This document shows, one piece after another, positions 28,919 through 37,465 of a DNA stretch of 64,000 nt. The stretch spans positions 24,174-88,173 of the forward strand of contig JAAWHG010000006.1 of assembly GCA_022795735.1 (NCBI GenBank), written 5' to 3'. The translations under genes were made by a program, and so were the position numbers. Under the pieces are notes generated by a model. That model was not told the DNA's origin and did no database searches. It saw only the letters and a list, made by a program, of their open reading frames with translations. Numbering within the stretch: position 1 is the first letter of the stretch; each line of letters begins with the position of its first letter. The DNA is from Oscillospiraceae bacterium. Lineage in GTDB: Bacteria; Bacillota; Clostridia; Oscillospirales; Oscillospiraceae.

Positions 28919-29028
28919 ACTGCCTCCTTCTGCGCCGCGTCCTTCCCGGACGCAGACCCTACGCTCAATCTTACCACAAAACAGCCCCTTTCGCAACGGA
29001 GGATATTTTTGAAATTTATAATTTGCCG

Positions 29029-29057
29029 TTGAAACAGGCTGGATTTTATGTTATCCT
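29029..29057 (+). promoter_or_regulatory. Promoter of the surface acylation cassette
   Basis: TTGAAA (29029-29034), 17-base spacer, TATCCT (29052-29057), 40 bases before the start of the SLH-SGNH gene. Confidence 0.6.
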
Positions 29058-29097
29058 AGTGGATGGAAAAAAAGATGGTAGAAAGGATGCTGCACCC

Positions 29098-30588
29098 ATG
29101 AGAAAAAGACTGCCGGCCCTGCTTCTTACCGTGCTGCTGGCTATTGGCCCGAGCCTGACGTCCTGTTCCCGGGAGACCCCTGCTCCGGCGGAGGAGATTG
29201 CCGTCCCCGCCGCGCCGCGCCCCACCGCCAAACCGGTGGCGAAACCGGAACCACAGCCCCAGCCCGAGCCGGAACCCCTGCCGGAACCGGAACCGGCCTT
29301 TTTCACCGACGTATCTGAGGCGGACTGGTATTATGAAGACGTCCGCACCCTGTTTGATTTGGGCGCCCTGCCCGAACGGGAAACCTTTGCGCCCGCCGCA
29401 AGCTGCTCCCGTCTGGAATTTGTACAATATCTGTACGGCGTCAACCTCGCCCTGGGCGAGCCGCCGGAAGCCTTTCCCGAGGCCAAATACGCCGACGTTC
29501 CCGCCGGGAGCGAGGGCTACGAGGCGGTGATGTGGGCCGACCGGCACGGCATCGTCAACGGCATGAGCGACACCGTTTTTAACCCCGGCGGCACCCTCTC
29601 GCGGGAGCAATGCTGCACCCTTCTCTGCCGTTACGCCAACGACGCCGGGATTACCCTCGCCGCAAAAACGCCGTCGCCCGCCATGTTCACCGACTCCCTG
29701 TCGGTGCGGGACTATGCCAAGAGTTATGTCGCCGCCTGCCAGATGGCTGGCCTGCTCTCCGGCTACAAGGACGGTTCCTGTAAACCGGCCGGCGAGATCA
29801 CCCACGCCGAAGCGGCCAAGCTGGCGTGCAGCCTGCTGCGGGCGGCCCAGTCCGCCGTCCCCGCCGGCACAGCCGGCGTCGCCACCACGCCCGACGCTTA
29901 CCTCGACTGCTATGAGGAGTTGGCGCGCAGCCTGTTCGGCCAGCCGGTGCCCGAGAGCGCGCCGGTGGACCTGAGCTGGTTTGACGACGCCGCCATCGTC
30001 GGCGACTCGGTGACGGTGGCCCTTCAAATGTACTGCGCCAGCACCAAAGCGCTGGGCAACGCCACCTTTCTCAGCGCGGGAAGCCTCAGCGCCCTGAACA
30101 ACAACGTCATGGCGGTCGGCCCGAAGTCGGTGCACCCCACCTACAAGGGCGAGAAGATGAAAATTGAGGACGGCGTAGCCGCCTCCGGCGCGAAAAACGT
30201 GTACATCATGCTGGGCATGAACAACCTCTATGTCGGCGTGGACGCCGCCTGCGAGGACATGCTGGAGCTGGTCAACAACATCAAAGCCAAGTCCCCGGGC
30301 GTCAACATTCTGATTGAGTCTATGACCCCCGTGGCGCAGGGCGGCTCGGTGTTGAGCCAGGGCCTGACCAACGACAAAATCAACCAGTACAACCAGGCCA
30401 TGCAGGCCCTCTGTCAGGAACAGGGCTGGTACTATATCGACGTGAGCTCCCAGTTCCGCGACAGCGACGGCTGGCTCAAGCGTGATTTCTGCGGCGACCT
30501 GCCCGGAATGGGTATCCATTTCACCTTTGCCGGAACCAAAGTCTGGACCGACTATCTCATCACACACGTCCCGCAGGCACTCAAATAG
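29098..30588 (+). CDS. SLH-domain lipoprotein with C-terminal SGNH/GDSL hydrolase domain
   Basis: A 496-residue exported protein. It has a lipoprotein signal (lipobox LTSC, near residue 18), a Pro/Glu-rich linker (KPEPQPQPEPEPLPEPEP), three S-layer-homology repeats (about 75-260; cores SRLEFVQYLYG, SREQCCTLLCRYA, THAEAAKLACSLL), then an SGNH hydrolase domain with GDSV (Ser304), GMNNLYVG and a C-terminal His474 (GIHF). It probably removes or transfers acyl groups at the wall surface. Having both a lipid anchor and SLH repeats is unusual. AAAGGA lies before the ATG. It leads a four-gene cassette with DUF4358, MBOAT and DHHW proteins. Confidence 0.86.
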   Translation: MRKRLPALLLTVLLAIGPSLTSCSRETPAPAEEIAVPAAPRPTAKPVAKPEPQPQPEPEPLPEPEPAFFTDVSEADWYYEDVRTLFDLGALPERETFAPAASCSRLEFVQYLYGVNLALGEPPEAFPEAKYADVPAGSEGYEAVMWADRHGIVNGMSDTVFNPGGTLSREQCCTLLCRYANDAGITLAAKTPSPAMFTDSLSVRDYAKSYVAACQMAGLLSGYKDGSCKPAGEITHAEAAKLACSLLRAAQSAVPAGTAGVATTPDAYLDCYEELARSLFGQPVPESAPVDLSWFDDAAIVGDSVTVALQMYCASTKALGNATFLSAGSLSALNNNVMAVGPKSVHPTYKGEKMKIEDGVAASGAKNVYIMLGMNNLYVGVDAACEDMLELVNNIKAKSPGVNILIESMTPVAQGGSVLSQGLTNDKINQYNQAMQALCQEQGWYYIDVSSQFRDSDGWLKRDFCGDLPGMGIHFTFAGTKVWTDYLITHVPQALK

Positions 30589-30601
30589 GAGGGGCAAACC
30601 A

Positions 30602-31288
30602 TTGAAGAAACGTTATCTGTACATTCTGTTGGCCCTGGCCCTCCTCTTGACGGCCTGTGCCGCGAAACCGGAACCTGAGACCGCCCCCCCGCCGGAGGAG
30701 GCCGCAGACCAGCAGCCGGAGCCGCAGCCGGTTCCCGAACCCCAACCACCCGAACCGCAGCCCATTCCCGAACCCCAACCACCTGAGCCGCAGCCCATCC
30801 CCGAACCCCAACCACCTGAGCCGCAGCCCGTTCCCGAGCCTCAACCGCCCGAGCCGCAGCCCACTCCCGATCCCCAGCCGCCCGAGCCGCAGCCCATCCC
30901 CACCGTCAGCCTCAGCGATGTCTGCGCGTCTATGGTCACGGCGGCGGGTGTGACCGAGCCGATGTATTTAGACACCGACGCCTTTGCCAACCTCTACGGA
31001 ATTGATCCGTCATGGGTGGCGCAGTCAGCCGGTTTTGTGACCATGTCGGGCGTATTTCCCGACGAGGTGGCCATTTTTGAGGCGGTAGACGCCGGCGCGG
31101 CGGCCCAGATCGCCGCCTGTCTTCAGACCCGGCTTGACGAGGTCATGGTCCAGGCTGAGACCTACGACCCCGACTCCTACGCAAAAGCCCAGCAATGCAG
31201 CGTCGTGACCAATGGCAACTATGTCCGTCTGCTGCTCTCGCCCAAGCAGGCCGAGCTGGCCGAGGCTTACGGGCAGTATATTCAATAA
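30602..31288 (+). CDS. DUF4358 lipoprotein with Pro-Glu-Gln repeat stalk
   Basis: A 228-residue lipoprotein: signal peptide with lipobox LTAC (Cys19), a stalk of five 11-residue repeats of the form x-P-E-P-Q-P-P-E-P-Q-P (residues 44-98), then a C-terminal DUF4358 domain (YGIDPSWVAQSAGF, then PDEVAIFEAVDA and LQTRLDEVMVQAETYDPDSY). DUF4358 proteins are often encoded beside MBOAT and DHHW genes; function unknown. The start is TTG with AGGAGGGG upstream, 13 bases after the SGNH gene, so co-translation in one operon is likely. Confidence 0.82.
   Translation: MKKRYLYILLALALLLTACAAKPEPETAPPPEEAADQQPEPQPVPEPQPPEPQPIPEPQPPEPQPIPEPQPPEPQPVPEPQPPEPQPTPDPQPPEPQPIPTVSLSDVCASMVTAAGVTEPMYLDTDAFANLYGIDPSWVAQSAGFVTMSGVFPDEVAIFEAVDAGAAAQIAACLQTRLDEVMVQAETYDPDSYAKAQQCSVVTNGNYVRLLLSPKQAELAEAYGQYIQ
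30731..30895 (+). repeat. Five 33-bp tandem repeats encoding the PEPQP stalk
   Basis: Five in-frame 33-base units within the DUF4358 lipoprotein gene, each encoding [V/I/T]P[E/D]PQPPEPQP. The units differ mostly at third positions and at the first codon. Copy number could change by slippage or recombination and so alter stalk length. Confidence 0.9.
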
Positions 31289-31299
31289 ACAGAACGGTC

Positions 31300-31323
31300 G
31301 AGGCGGGGTATTTTCCCCGCCTC
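31300..31323. repeat. 9-bp hairpin between DUF4358 and MBOAT genes
   Basis: GAGGCGGGG (31300-31308), TATTTT loop, CCCCGCCTC (31315-31323), without a strong T-run. It lies in the 68-base gap of the cassette and may reduce expression of the last two genes. Confidence 0.6.
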
Positions 31324-31356
31324 TGTCGTCCTACTTCTGCTTGTGGATGTGATCGC

Positions 31357-32721
31357 TTGGTTTTTTCCAGTCTGTACTTCCTATACCTGTTTCTCCCCGC
31401 CGTTTTGCTCCTCCTACTGCTGACGCCAAAGCCGGGGCGAAACTATGTCCTTCTGTTGGTAAACCTGATTTTCTACGCCTACGGCGAGCCGGTTTACGTC
31501 CTTCTGATGCTGGCCTCCATCGCGGTCAACTATACCCTCGCCCTCCTGCTCGACCGCTGCCAACGGCGGCGGAAGCTCCTGCTGTGGCTGGCGGTTGTCC
31601 TCAACCTCGGGGCGTTGGGCGTATTCAAATACGCGGGGCTGTTTACCGCCACCCTGCACCGCTTGATCCCGGCCATTCCGGTGCTGTCCCTCGCTCTGCC
31701 CATCGGGATATCCTTCTACACCTTTCAAGCGCTGTCCTACGTGGTGGACGTCTACCGGCGTGACTGCGCGGCGGAGCGAAACTTTGCCGGCTTTGCGTCC
31801 TATATCTCGCTCTTTCCCCAGTTGATTGCCGGCCCCATCGTCCGCTACGCCGATGTCAAGGAACAGTTGACCAACCCGCTCAAGGGCGCGGACCGTATGG
31901 CGTGGGGGGTGCGAATGTTCGTCATCGGCCTCGCCAAGAAGGTCCTGCTCGCCAACCAGCTCGGACTGCTTTGGACGGCGGTTTCCCCCGCCCCCGCCGC
32001 CGCCGGAACGTTGGGCGCGTGGCTGGCCCTGGCCGCCTTTGCGCTTCAGATTTACTTCGACTTTTCCGGTTACTCCGATATGGCCCGGGGCTTGGGCGCG
32101 ATGCTCGGCTTTGATTTCTGCGTCAACTTCAACTATCCCTATCTCTCCAAGAGCATTACCGAGTTTTGGCGGCGCTGGCATATCTCGCTTTCCAGCTGGT
32201 TTAGGGATTATGTCTACTTCCCCCTCGGCGGAAGCCGCTGCGGGACCGCCCGCCTCTGCTTTAATCTCCTGGTCACCTGGTTATTGACCGGCTTTTGGCA
32301 TGGGGCGGGATGGAACTTCCTGTTCTGGGGACTTTATTACGGCGTCATTTTGATGCTGGAAAAGCTGGTGTGGGGGAAGGGCCTGGAAAAACTCCCCGCC
32401 GCGCTGCGCCGTCTATATACGATATTTCTGGTGCTCATTGGCTGGGTATTCTTCGCGTCGGAAACCTTCACCGCCGCATGGCAGTATCTGCGGGTGCTGT
32501 TCACCCCCTGCGCGGGCACGATTCCGGGCGGTCTGCTGTCCTGGCTCCCGCTGGGTCTGACGGCCTGCTTTGCCGCAACGCCGCTGGGCGCGACGCTTTG
32601 GGGCCGGCTGAAGGACCGGCACGGCGCCGTCGAAGCGGCGGCTGTTCTGGCCGCCATGGTCCTCTGTACCGCCTGTCTCGTCAACGCGAGCTATAACCCG
32701 TTTTTGTATTTCCGGTTTTAG
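31357..32721 (+). CDS. MBOAT family O-acyltransferase (AlgI/DltB-like)
   Basis: A 454-residue polytopic membrane enzyme that passes acetyl or other acyl groups across the membrane to an extracellular polymer. It begins VFSSLYFLYLFLP, the usual MBOAT N-terminus, with ISLFPQLIAGPIVRY, YFDFSGYSDMARGLG, the block KSITEFWRRWHISLSSWFRDY and the catalytic-His motif TGFWHGAGWNFLFWG (His315). About eleven hydrophobic segments. I start at the TTG before VFSS, the position where homologues begin; GGATGTGA upstream is only a moderate ribosome-binding site. It lies 11 bases before the DHHW gene, its usual partner. Confidence 0.93.
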   Translation: MVFSSLYFLYLFLPAVLLLLLLTPKPGRNYVLLLVNLIFYAYGEPVYVLLMLASIAVNYTLALLLDRCQRRRKLLLWLAVVLNLGALGVFKYAGLFTATLHRLIPAIPVLSLALPIGISFYTFQALSYVVDVYRRDCAAERNFAGFASYISLFPQLIAGPIVRYADVKEQLTNPLKGADRMAWGVRMFVIGLAKKVLLANQLGLLWTAVSPAPAAAGTLGAWLALAAFALQIYFDFSGYSDMARGLGAMLGFDFCVNFNYPYLSKSITEFWRRWHISLSSWFRDYVYFPLGGSRCGTARLCFNLLVTWLLTGFWHGAGWNFLFWGLYYGVILMLEKLVWGKGLEKLPAALRRLYTIFLVLIGWVFFASETFTAAWQYLRVLFTPCAGTIPGGLLSWLPLGLTACFAATPLGATLWGRLKDRHGAVEAAAVLAAMVLCTACLVNASYNPFLYFRF

Positions 32722-32732
32722 GAGGGAAAGAC

Positions 32733-33851
32733 TTGAAACAAATCAAACCTTCCACCACGGTTTTTTTCCTGTTCATGGGACTTTTTACCCTTCTCTTTTT
32801 CATCCTGCCCAAACAGGAGTTTTCCGAAAAAGAGAAACGCTATCTGACCGTCTTCCCCGAGGTGACGGCGGCGGGTGTGGCCGATGGGACCGTGCAGTCC
32901 GGATTTGAAGACTGGTTTGCCGATCACTTCCCCCTGCGGGACCTCTGGGTAGGGGTGGACGCCTATTTCAAGCTCGCCGGGGGCCGGAACGCCCAGCAGG
33001 AGATCTATCTCGCCCGGGACGGCTATCTGATTCACGCCCCCCGGACCAGCAATACCGAACAGTTTGTCAAAAATCTGACCCGGTTCGACAGCTTCGCCGC
33101 CTCAACGGGTCTCCCCGCCACCGTGCTCCCCGTCCCCAGCCCCGGTGAAATCAACGACCGCCTGCTCCCCGCCGGACACGGCGACTATCAAAACGACGCC
33201 CTCTATGAGCTTGCAGGCGATACGCTGAAAACCGCCCGCCTTCTCGACCCGAGGGAAGCCCTCCGCGCGGCAAACGCGGCGCGGCCCGTGTATTACCGCA
33301 CCGACCACCATCTGACCGCCTACGGCTGCCACCGCCTGTACCAGTTCTGGCGAGAAAGCCTGGGCTTGCCGGCTCTGCCTGAGACGGCGTATACGGTGAC
33401 CGCTTACGGCGGCTTCTACGGCGCCAACTGGTCCGCCTCCGGCCTCTGGCTGACCGCGCCGGACACCATCGAGCTCTGGGACAGCGGCGCGGACGTGACG
33501 GTAACGATTGCGGACGGCGGCACGGAGCCAGTGGTCTCGGACAGCCTGTTTTTCCCCGCCCACCTGGAGGAGCCGGACAAATACCCGGTCTATCTCGACG
33601 GCAACCACGCGCTCACCACCATCGAAAACCCCGGCGCGGCGGGCGGGACGCTGCTGGTCGTCAAGGACTCCTATGCGCACAGCTTCGCCCCCTTCCTGGC
33701 CGGTGATTACCAGACGGTCTATCTGTTGGACCTGCGGTTTTACCGCGGCTCGATCAGCGGCTTTGCCAAAGAGCATGGGGTGGACGAGCTGCTCTACCTC
33801 TATGGAATTGACACCTTGCTGACCGACAGCAATTCGGCCTGGCTGATGTGA
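32733..33851 (+). CDS. DHHW family protein (AlgX/AlgJ-like SGNH partner of MBOAT)
   Basis: A 372-residue protein with one N-terminal membrane anchor (TTVFFLFMGLFTLLFFILP) and an extracellular SGNH-like domain. The name-giving motif reads RTDHHLTAYG (Asp191, His192, His193), with Leu in place of the usual Trp. LLVVKDSYAHSFAPFL holds the presumed nucleophile Ser. Such proteins accept acyl groups from the MBOAT enzyme and place them on the polysaccharide. TTG start with AGGAGGG upstream. Last gene of the cassette. Confidence 0.88.
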   Translation: MKQIKPSTTVFFLFMGLFTLLFFILPKQEFSEKEKRYLTVFPEVTAAGVADGTVQSGFEDWFADHFPLRDLWVGVDAYFKLAGGRNAQQEIYLARDGYLIHAPRTSNTEQFVKNLTRFDSFAASTGLPATVLPVPSPGEINDRLLPAGHGDYQNDALYELAGDTLKTARLLDPREALRAANAARPVYYRTDHHLTAYGCHRLYQFWRESLGLPALPETAYTVTAYGGFYGANWSASGLWLTAPDTIELWDSGADVTVTIADGGTEPVVSDSLFFPAHLEEPDKYPVYLDGNHALTTIENPGAAGGTLLVVKDSYAHSFAPFLAGDYQTVYLLDLRFYRGSISGFAKEHGVDELLYLYGIDTLLTDSNSAWLM

Positions 33852-33902
33852 CATGGAAGCCAAGACCGAAAACCAGATACAAGAATAAAATTTGGATTGT
33901 GT

Positions 33903-33947
33903 AACGGCACGATAAACGGCGCATGATGCGCCGTTTATCGTGCCGTT
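33903..33947. repeat. Perfect 21-bp inverted repeat between convergent genes
   Basis: Arms 33903-33923 and 33927-33947 are exactly complementary with a 3-base loop (begins AACGGCACGATAAACGGCGC). It lies between the ends of the DHHW and amylosucrase genes and has no T-run on either side. It is the longest perfect hairpin in the window and probably acts as a bidirectional transcript end. Confidence 0.85.
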
Positions 33948-33994
33948 CACACGCCTACCGGTCATTTGCCCTCCGGCCAAGCTGCCGGACGCCC

Positions 33995-35875
33995 CTATTT
34001 TTCCGTATCCTTCAATAGCCACGCGAATCCATATGGATACAGCTCCACCTGATCCAAAGCTTCATACCGGGTCCCATACATCAGTTCGGTGTATCCGCCC
34101 ATTCTGTGGGGCCAGGCCGTTTCAAACTCGGGGGCAAAATTGTACAGGCACAGCAGCTCCCGTCCATCCTGCCGCCGGGAGATGGCCAACACATGGGAAT
34201 TTCCGCTGTCCTCAGCCCGCACCTCCGCACAGGCGTCAAAGCAGGGCTCCTTTGCCCGGAGGGAAAGCAGGCGGCGCAGTCCCTGGAACAGCTTACCCTG
34301 CCGTGTCTCCGGGTCCCCGCGCAGCGCGGCCAGGTCCCATTGGAAGCGCCCCCGGTGCAGGTAGCGGCTGTCGGCCTGCCGGTCCGGGTCGTCGTGGTAC
34401 GTGTAGTCGTTGAGCTGGCCCACCTCGTCGCCGCTGTAGATGACCGGGATGCCGCTCTGCGAGAGCATCCAGGCGTGCAGGGTCAAATCCAGCGAGATGG
34501 CCCGCTCCATCCAAAACGGGTCGTTCTCTGTCTCCGCCGACTCCACGCCGCACAGAGACGCTGTGGTGCCGCACAGCCTCGCGTCGCCCAGGCGGGGATC
34601 ATCGTTGTACAGCTCCCCACGGCTGCGGCTGCCCTGCCACTTGCCGGTAAACCAGTCGTTCAGATATCGTTTGTGGCCCACCTCATCGACCCCGAAGTGT
34701 TGGCACAGCCAGGGATAGTCCAGGCCCCAGCCGATATCGTCATGACAGCGTAAATAGTTCAGAAACACAAAATCCTTGGGCAGGCCGCACATCGCCTCCG
34801 TCTGCCGCCGAAGCAGCGCGGTGTCCCCCGTCGCCAGGGTATGCCATGTGGTGGCCATGGTGGTCACATTGTAGAGCAGATGGCATTCCGGCCGTTGTGT
34901 CGTACCGAAATAGGGCGCCACCTTCACCGGCTCCATCACCACCTCCCCCAGCAGCAGTGCGCCGGGGCAGACAACCTCGCAGGCGATTCGAAGCATGCGC
35001 GTCAAGGCATGGACCTGCGGAAGGTTGCGGCACGCGGTCCCCAGCTGCTTCCAGATATAAGGAATTGCGTCCAGACGGATCACGTCAACGCCCCGGTTGG
35101 CCAGAAACAAAAGGTTTTCGGTCATATCCTGGAAGACGGCCGGATTGGCATAGTTCAGGTCCCATTGATAGGGGTAGAATGTGGTCATCACGATTTTCCC
35201 GTCGGGAAGCTCGGTGAAGTTTCCGGGGGCCGTCGTGGGAAACACCTGCGGGACGGTCTCCTCAAATTGGTCGGGGATTTCCCGGCTCTCGTAGAAAAAG
35301 TAGCGGTCCTGATACGCCTTTTCCCCCGCCCGGGCCCGTTTGGCCCACTCGTGCTCCTCGCTTGTGTGGTTCATCACGAAATCCAGACAGAGCTTGACGC
35401 CGCCCCTGCGGCACCCGTCGGCCAACGCCTCCAAGTCCTCCATGGTCCCCAGCTCCGGCTGCACGGTGCGGAAGCTGCTGACCGCGTAACCGCCGTCTCC
35501 CCGCCCCTTGGGGCTCTCCAGCAGGGGCATCAGATGGAGGTAGTTGACCCCGCACTCTCTGAGATAGGGGAGCTTTTCCACAACCCCGTTCAGCGTCCCG
35601 GCAAACGCGTCCACATAGAGCATCATCCCCAGCAAATCCCGCCGCCGGTACCAGTCCGGGTCGGCCTCGCGGCGCTTGTCCATGTCGCGAAGGGGGCGTT
35701 TGCGCGCCTTCCATGCGCCGCGCAGCATCTCCAAAAATTGTTCAAACGCAGCGCCGCCATCCTGATACAGCCCGAGATAGAGGCCCTCCAGTTCCTCCCG
35801 CCGGGCCGCCAGACGCTGGTCAAAGGCGGACGGCGCCCGCCGCCGCTCTCCGGCGCTTTCCGTTGATTTCATCAT
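33995..35875 (-). CDS. Amylosucrase (GH13 subfamily 4)
   Basis: A 626-residue enzyme that transfers glucose from sucrose onto an alpha-1,4-glucan, releasing fructose. The helical N-terminal domain (to about residue 95) precedes a GH13 barrel with CLDFVMNHTS, nucleophile Asp in GVDVIRLDAIPYIWKQLG, acid/base Glu in LLGEVVME and the amylosucrase-typical CHDDIGWGLD. Length matches Neisseria amylosucrase. No signal peptide, so it should act in the cytoplasm, plausibly extending glycogen. I start at ATG 35875: the promoter -10 at 35911-35916 would put the first base near 35904, leaving the upstream ATG (35899) almost leaderless, and AGGGAG lies between them. A second ATG follows immediately. Confidence 0.92.
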   Translation of the reverse strand: MMKSTESAGERRRAPSAFDQRLAARREELEGLYLGLYQDGGAAFEQFLEMLRGAWKARKRPLRDMDKRREADPDWYRRRDLLGMMLYVDAFAGTLNGVVEKLPYLRECGVNYLHLMPLLESPKGRGDGGYAVSSFRTVQPELGTMEDLEALADGCRRGGVKLCLDFVMNHTSEEHEWAKRARAGEKAYQDRYFFYESREIPDQFEETVPQVFPTTAPGNFTELPDGKIVMTTFYPYQWDLNYANPAVFQDMTENLLFLANRGVDVIRLDAIPYIWKQLGTACRNLPQVHALTRMLRIACEVVCPGALLLGEVVMEPVKVAPYFGTTQRPECHLLYNVTTMATTWHTLATGDTALLRRQTEAMCGLPKDFVFLNYLRCHDDIGWGLDYPWLCQHFGVDEVGHKRYLNDWFTGKWQGSRSRGELYNDDPRLGDARLCGTTASLCGVESAETENDPFWMERAISLDLTLHAWMLSQSGIPVIYSGDEVGQLNDYTYHDDPDRQADSRYLHRGRFQWDLAALRGDPETRQGKLFQGLRRLLSLRAKEPCFDACAEVRAEDSGNSHVLAISRRQDGRELLCLYNFAPEFETAWPHRMGGYTELMYGTRYEALDQVELYPYGFAWLLKDTEK

Positions 35876-35910
35876 AGGTATGTACCATCTCTCCCTCATA
35901 AGTTTTGCCT

Positions 35911-35916
35911 ATTATA
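35911..35916 (-). promoter_or_regulatory. Extended -10 promoter of the amylosucrase gene
   Basis: Minus strand TATGGTATAAT: a perfect TATAAT with the TG extension. The -35 region (CTTTCA at 17 bases) is weak. Confidence 0.65.
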
Positions 35917-35968
35917 CCATATTTTTTTCGTTTTGAAAGGGCAAACCTGCATAATTTTGTCGAACGGC

Positions 35969-36001
35969 AAAAAACGCGCCCCGGACCGAAGTCCGGAGCG
36001 C
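35969..36001 (-). terminator. Terminator of the NlpC/P60 gene
   Basis: Minus-strand stem GCGCTCCGGAC/GTCCGGGGCGC (one mismatch) closed by a TTCG tetraloop (35976-36001), followed by GTTTTTT (35969-35975). Confidence 0.88.
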
Positions 36002-36033
36002 TTATGGGAAAGGAAGAAGTGGGTATCAAACGG

Positions 36034-36960
36034 TTAAAAGATTCGCCTTGCGCCGATGTAACGGCTGGCATAGTATTCATGATAAGTACTGGTAATCTTG
36101 ACGCTGCCGCCGCCCGCGTGAATAAACTGGTTATTCCCGATGTAGATGCCCACATGGGAAGCCGCGCCTGCGCCGGCGTATGTATTCTTATAGAAAAGCA
36201 GGTCGCCCGGCTGGAGGTTGGACACGCTGTAACCGTTGTTCAGCTGCTGTGCCGCAGTGCGGTTGAGCGTAATCCCCATCTTGTTGTAGACATATTTGGT
36301 AAACCCGGAGCAGTCAAAGCCCTTCGGCGTGGTGCCGCCCCAGACGTAGGGGGTGCCCAGATACTGCATCGCCACGCTGACCACCTGATCGCCGTAGCTC
36401 GGAGCCGACGAGGAAGAACCGCTGCTGCTGCTGCCGCCGCTGGACGACGAGGACTCCGCGTTATAGGGCGGCTTTTCGGTCAGGTCCATCAAGTCGGTGC
36501 GAACGTAGCCAATCTGGCCCTCATATTTCACCTTGTACCATCCATTGTTGATGCCCAGAACGTAAGCCGTCTCCTCGTAAGGGGCCCGGCAAACCAACGC
36601 GCCGTCGGTCGAGGGCTCTGAACGGAGATTGACCTCAAAGCTGTTGAACATACCGAAGCCGAGGTCGATGTCCTCACGGTCCTTGAAGATGATGTAGTCG
36701 GCGTTCATATAGCCGATGTCCAGATTGTAGTTGACCAAGTACCAGTCGTCCACCTTGCGGATGACTACCACGGTGTCGCAATAACTGGCGGTGGAAATGA
36801 CTTCGGCGTTGGTGTTGGGCTTGGCCCGCAGCCGCAGGCCGTCGGTCTGGACGTAGCCGATGCCGGTCTTCAGCTCGGTCGCGCCCGCGCATACCGTGAC
36901 GGCGGCCAATACGGCGGCTGTCAGAGCCAGAAAAATCCATACCCTGAACTTGCTTTTCAT
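36034..36960 (-). CDS. Secreted NlpC/P60 peptidoglycan endopeptidase with two SH3b domains
   Basis: A 308-residue exported protein. A signal peptide (VWIFLALTAAVLAAVTVCAGA) is followed by two bacterial SH3 domains (about 33-95 with DGLRLRAKPNTNAEVI; about 105-165 with VNLRSEPSTDGALV), a serine/glycine linker, then an NlpC/P60 domain with the Cys motif GFDCSGFTKYVYN, His in ASHVGIYIG and a third polar residue in NQFIHAGGG. It should cut wall peptide stems. Ribosome-binding site GAGG lies before the ATG. It follows the 96-residue gene by 35 bases on the same strand and probably shares its promoter. Confidence 0.93.
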   Translation of the reverse strand: MKSKFRVWIFLALTAAVLAAVTVCAGATELKTGIGYVQTDGLRLRAKPNTNAEVISTASYCDTVVVIRKVDDWYLVNYNLDIGYMNADYIIFKDREDIDLGFGMFNSFEVNLRSEPSTDGALVCRAPYEETAYVLGINNGWYKVKYEGQIGYVRTDLMDLTEKPPYNAESSSSSGGSSSSGSSSSAPSYGDQVVSVAMQYLGTPYVWGGTTPKGFDCSGFTKYVYNKMGITLNRTAAQQLNNGYSVSNLQPGDLLFYKNTYAGAGAASHVGIYIGNNQFIHAGGGSVKITSTYHEYYASRYIGARRIF

Positions 36961-36995
36961 TTGTAATGTACCTCGCTTTAGTCCGGGGGCGCTCC

Positions 36996-37286
36996 TTACT
37001 TAGCGGCCAGCGCCCGCTCCAGCCACACACAGCCAAGATCCAACGCTGTGTAGAAGCCTTCCTTTTCGCTTTTCTTGACAACCCGGTCGCGTGACCGCGC
37101 GTCGGGATCGGTGAGCTGCAGCTGAACCGCCACGCGGGTCGCCAACTGCAAGTCGCCTTCCTGCTTCGTCTCCAGGATTTGGAGCATGACGATATGGGAA
37201 TCGGCCATGCTGCCATAGTAAACGATGTTGTCCTTACGCAGCAAGGGCCGGCCCTTATACGTCAGAACTTCCTTTTTGTCAGACAT
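36996..37286 (-). CDS. Conserved-looking small protein of unknown function (96 aa)
   Basis: Starts MSDKKEVLTYKGRPLLRKDN and contains YYGSMADSHIVMLQILETK, with no signal or membrane segment and no recognisable domain. AGGAGG sits six bases before the ATG and a near-consensus promoter lies just upstream, so it is a real, probably well-expressed gene. It precedes the NlpC/P60 gene, suggesting an operon, but no functional link is evident. Confidence 0.75.
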   Translation of the reverse strand: MSDKKEVLTYKGRPLLRKDNIVYYGSMADSHIVMLQILETKQEGDLQLATRVAVQLQLTDPDARSRDRVVKKSEKEGFYTALDLGCVWLERALAAK

Positions 37287-37313
37287 AACATCCTCCTGTC
37301 GAAGTGTAACCAA

Positions 37314-37342
37314 ATTGTAACACATTGTTTCTTACATGTCAA
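37314..37342 (-). promoter_or_regulatory. Near-consensus promoter of the 96-aa/NlpC operon
   Basis: Minus strand: perfect TTGACA (37337-37342), 17-base spacer, TACAAT (37314-37319), 28 bases before the start codon. It is one of the strongest promoters in the window. Confidence 0.9.
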
Positions 37343-37465
37343 TACATAATTACGAAAAATTTCGCAATTTGGAAGAAAGTCACAACTGGTCCGAGAGTAA
37401 CGCGGATTTTGGATCTTGATAGCCAAAGCGAGGTAACAAATTGAAAACAGAAATGCGCTGATCCG

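Noticed and set aside
30731..30895. Tandem repeats as a possible CRISPR array
   Set aside because: Units are contiguous, coding and in frame, with no unique spacers and no cas genes nearby.
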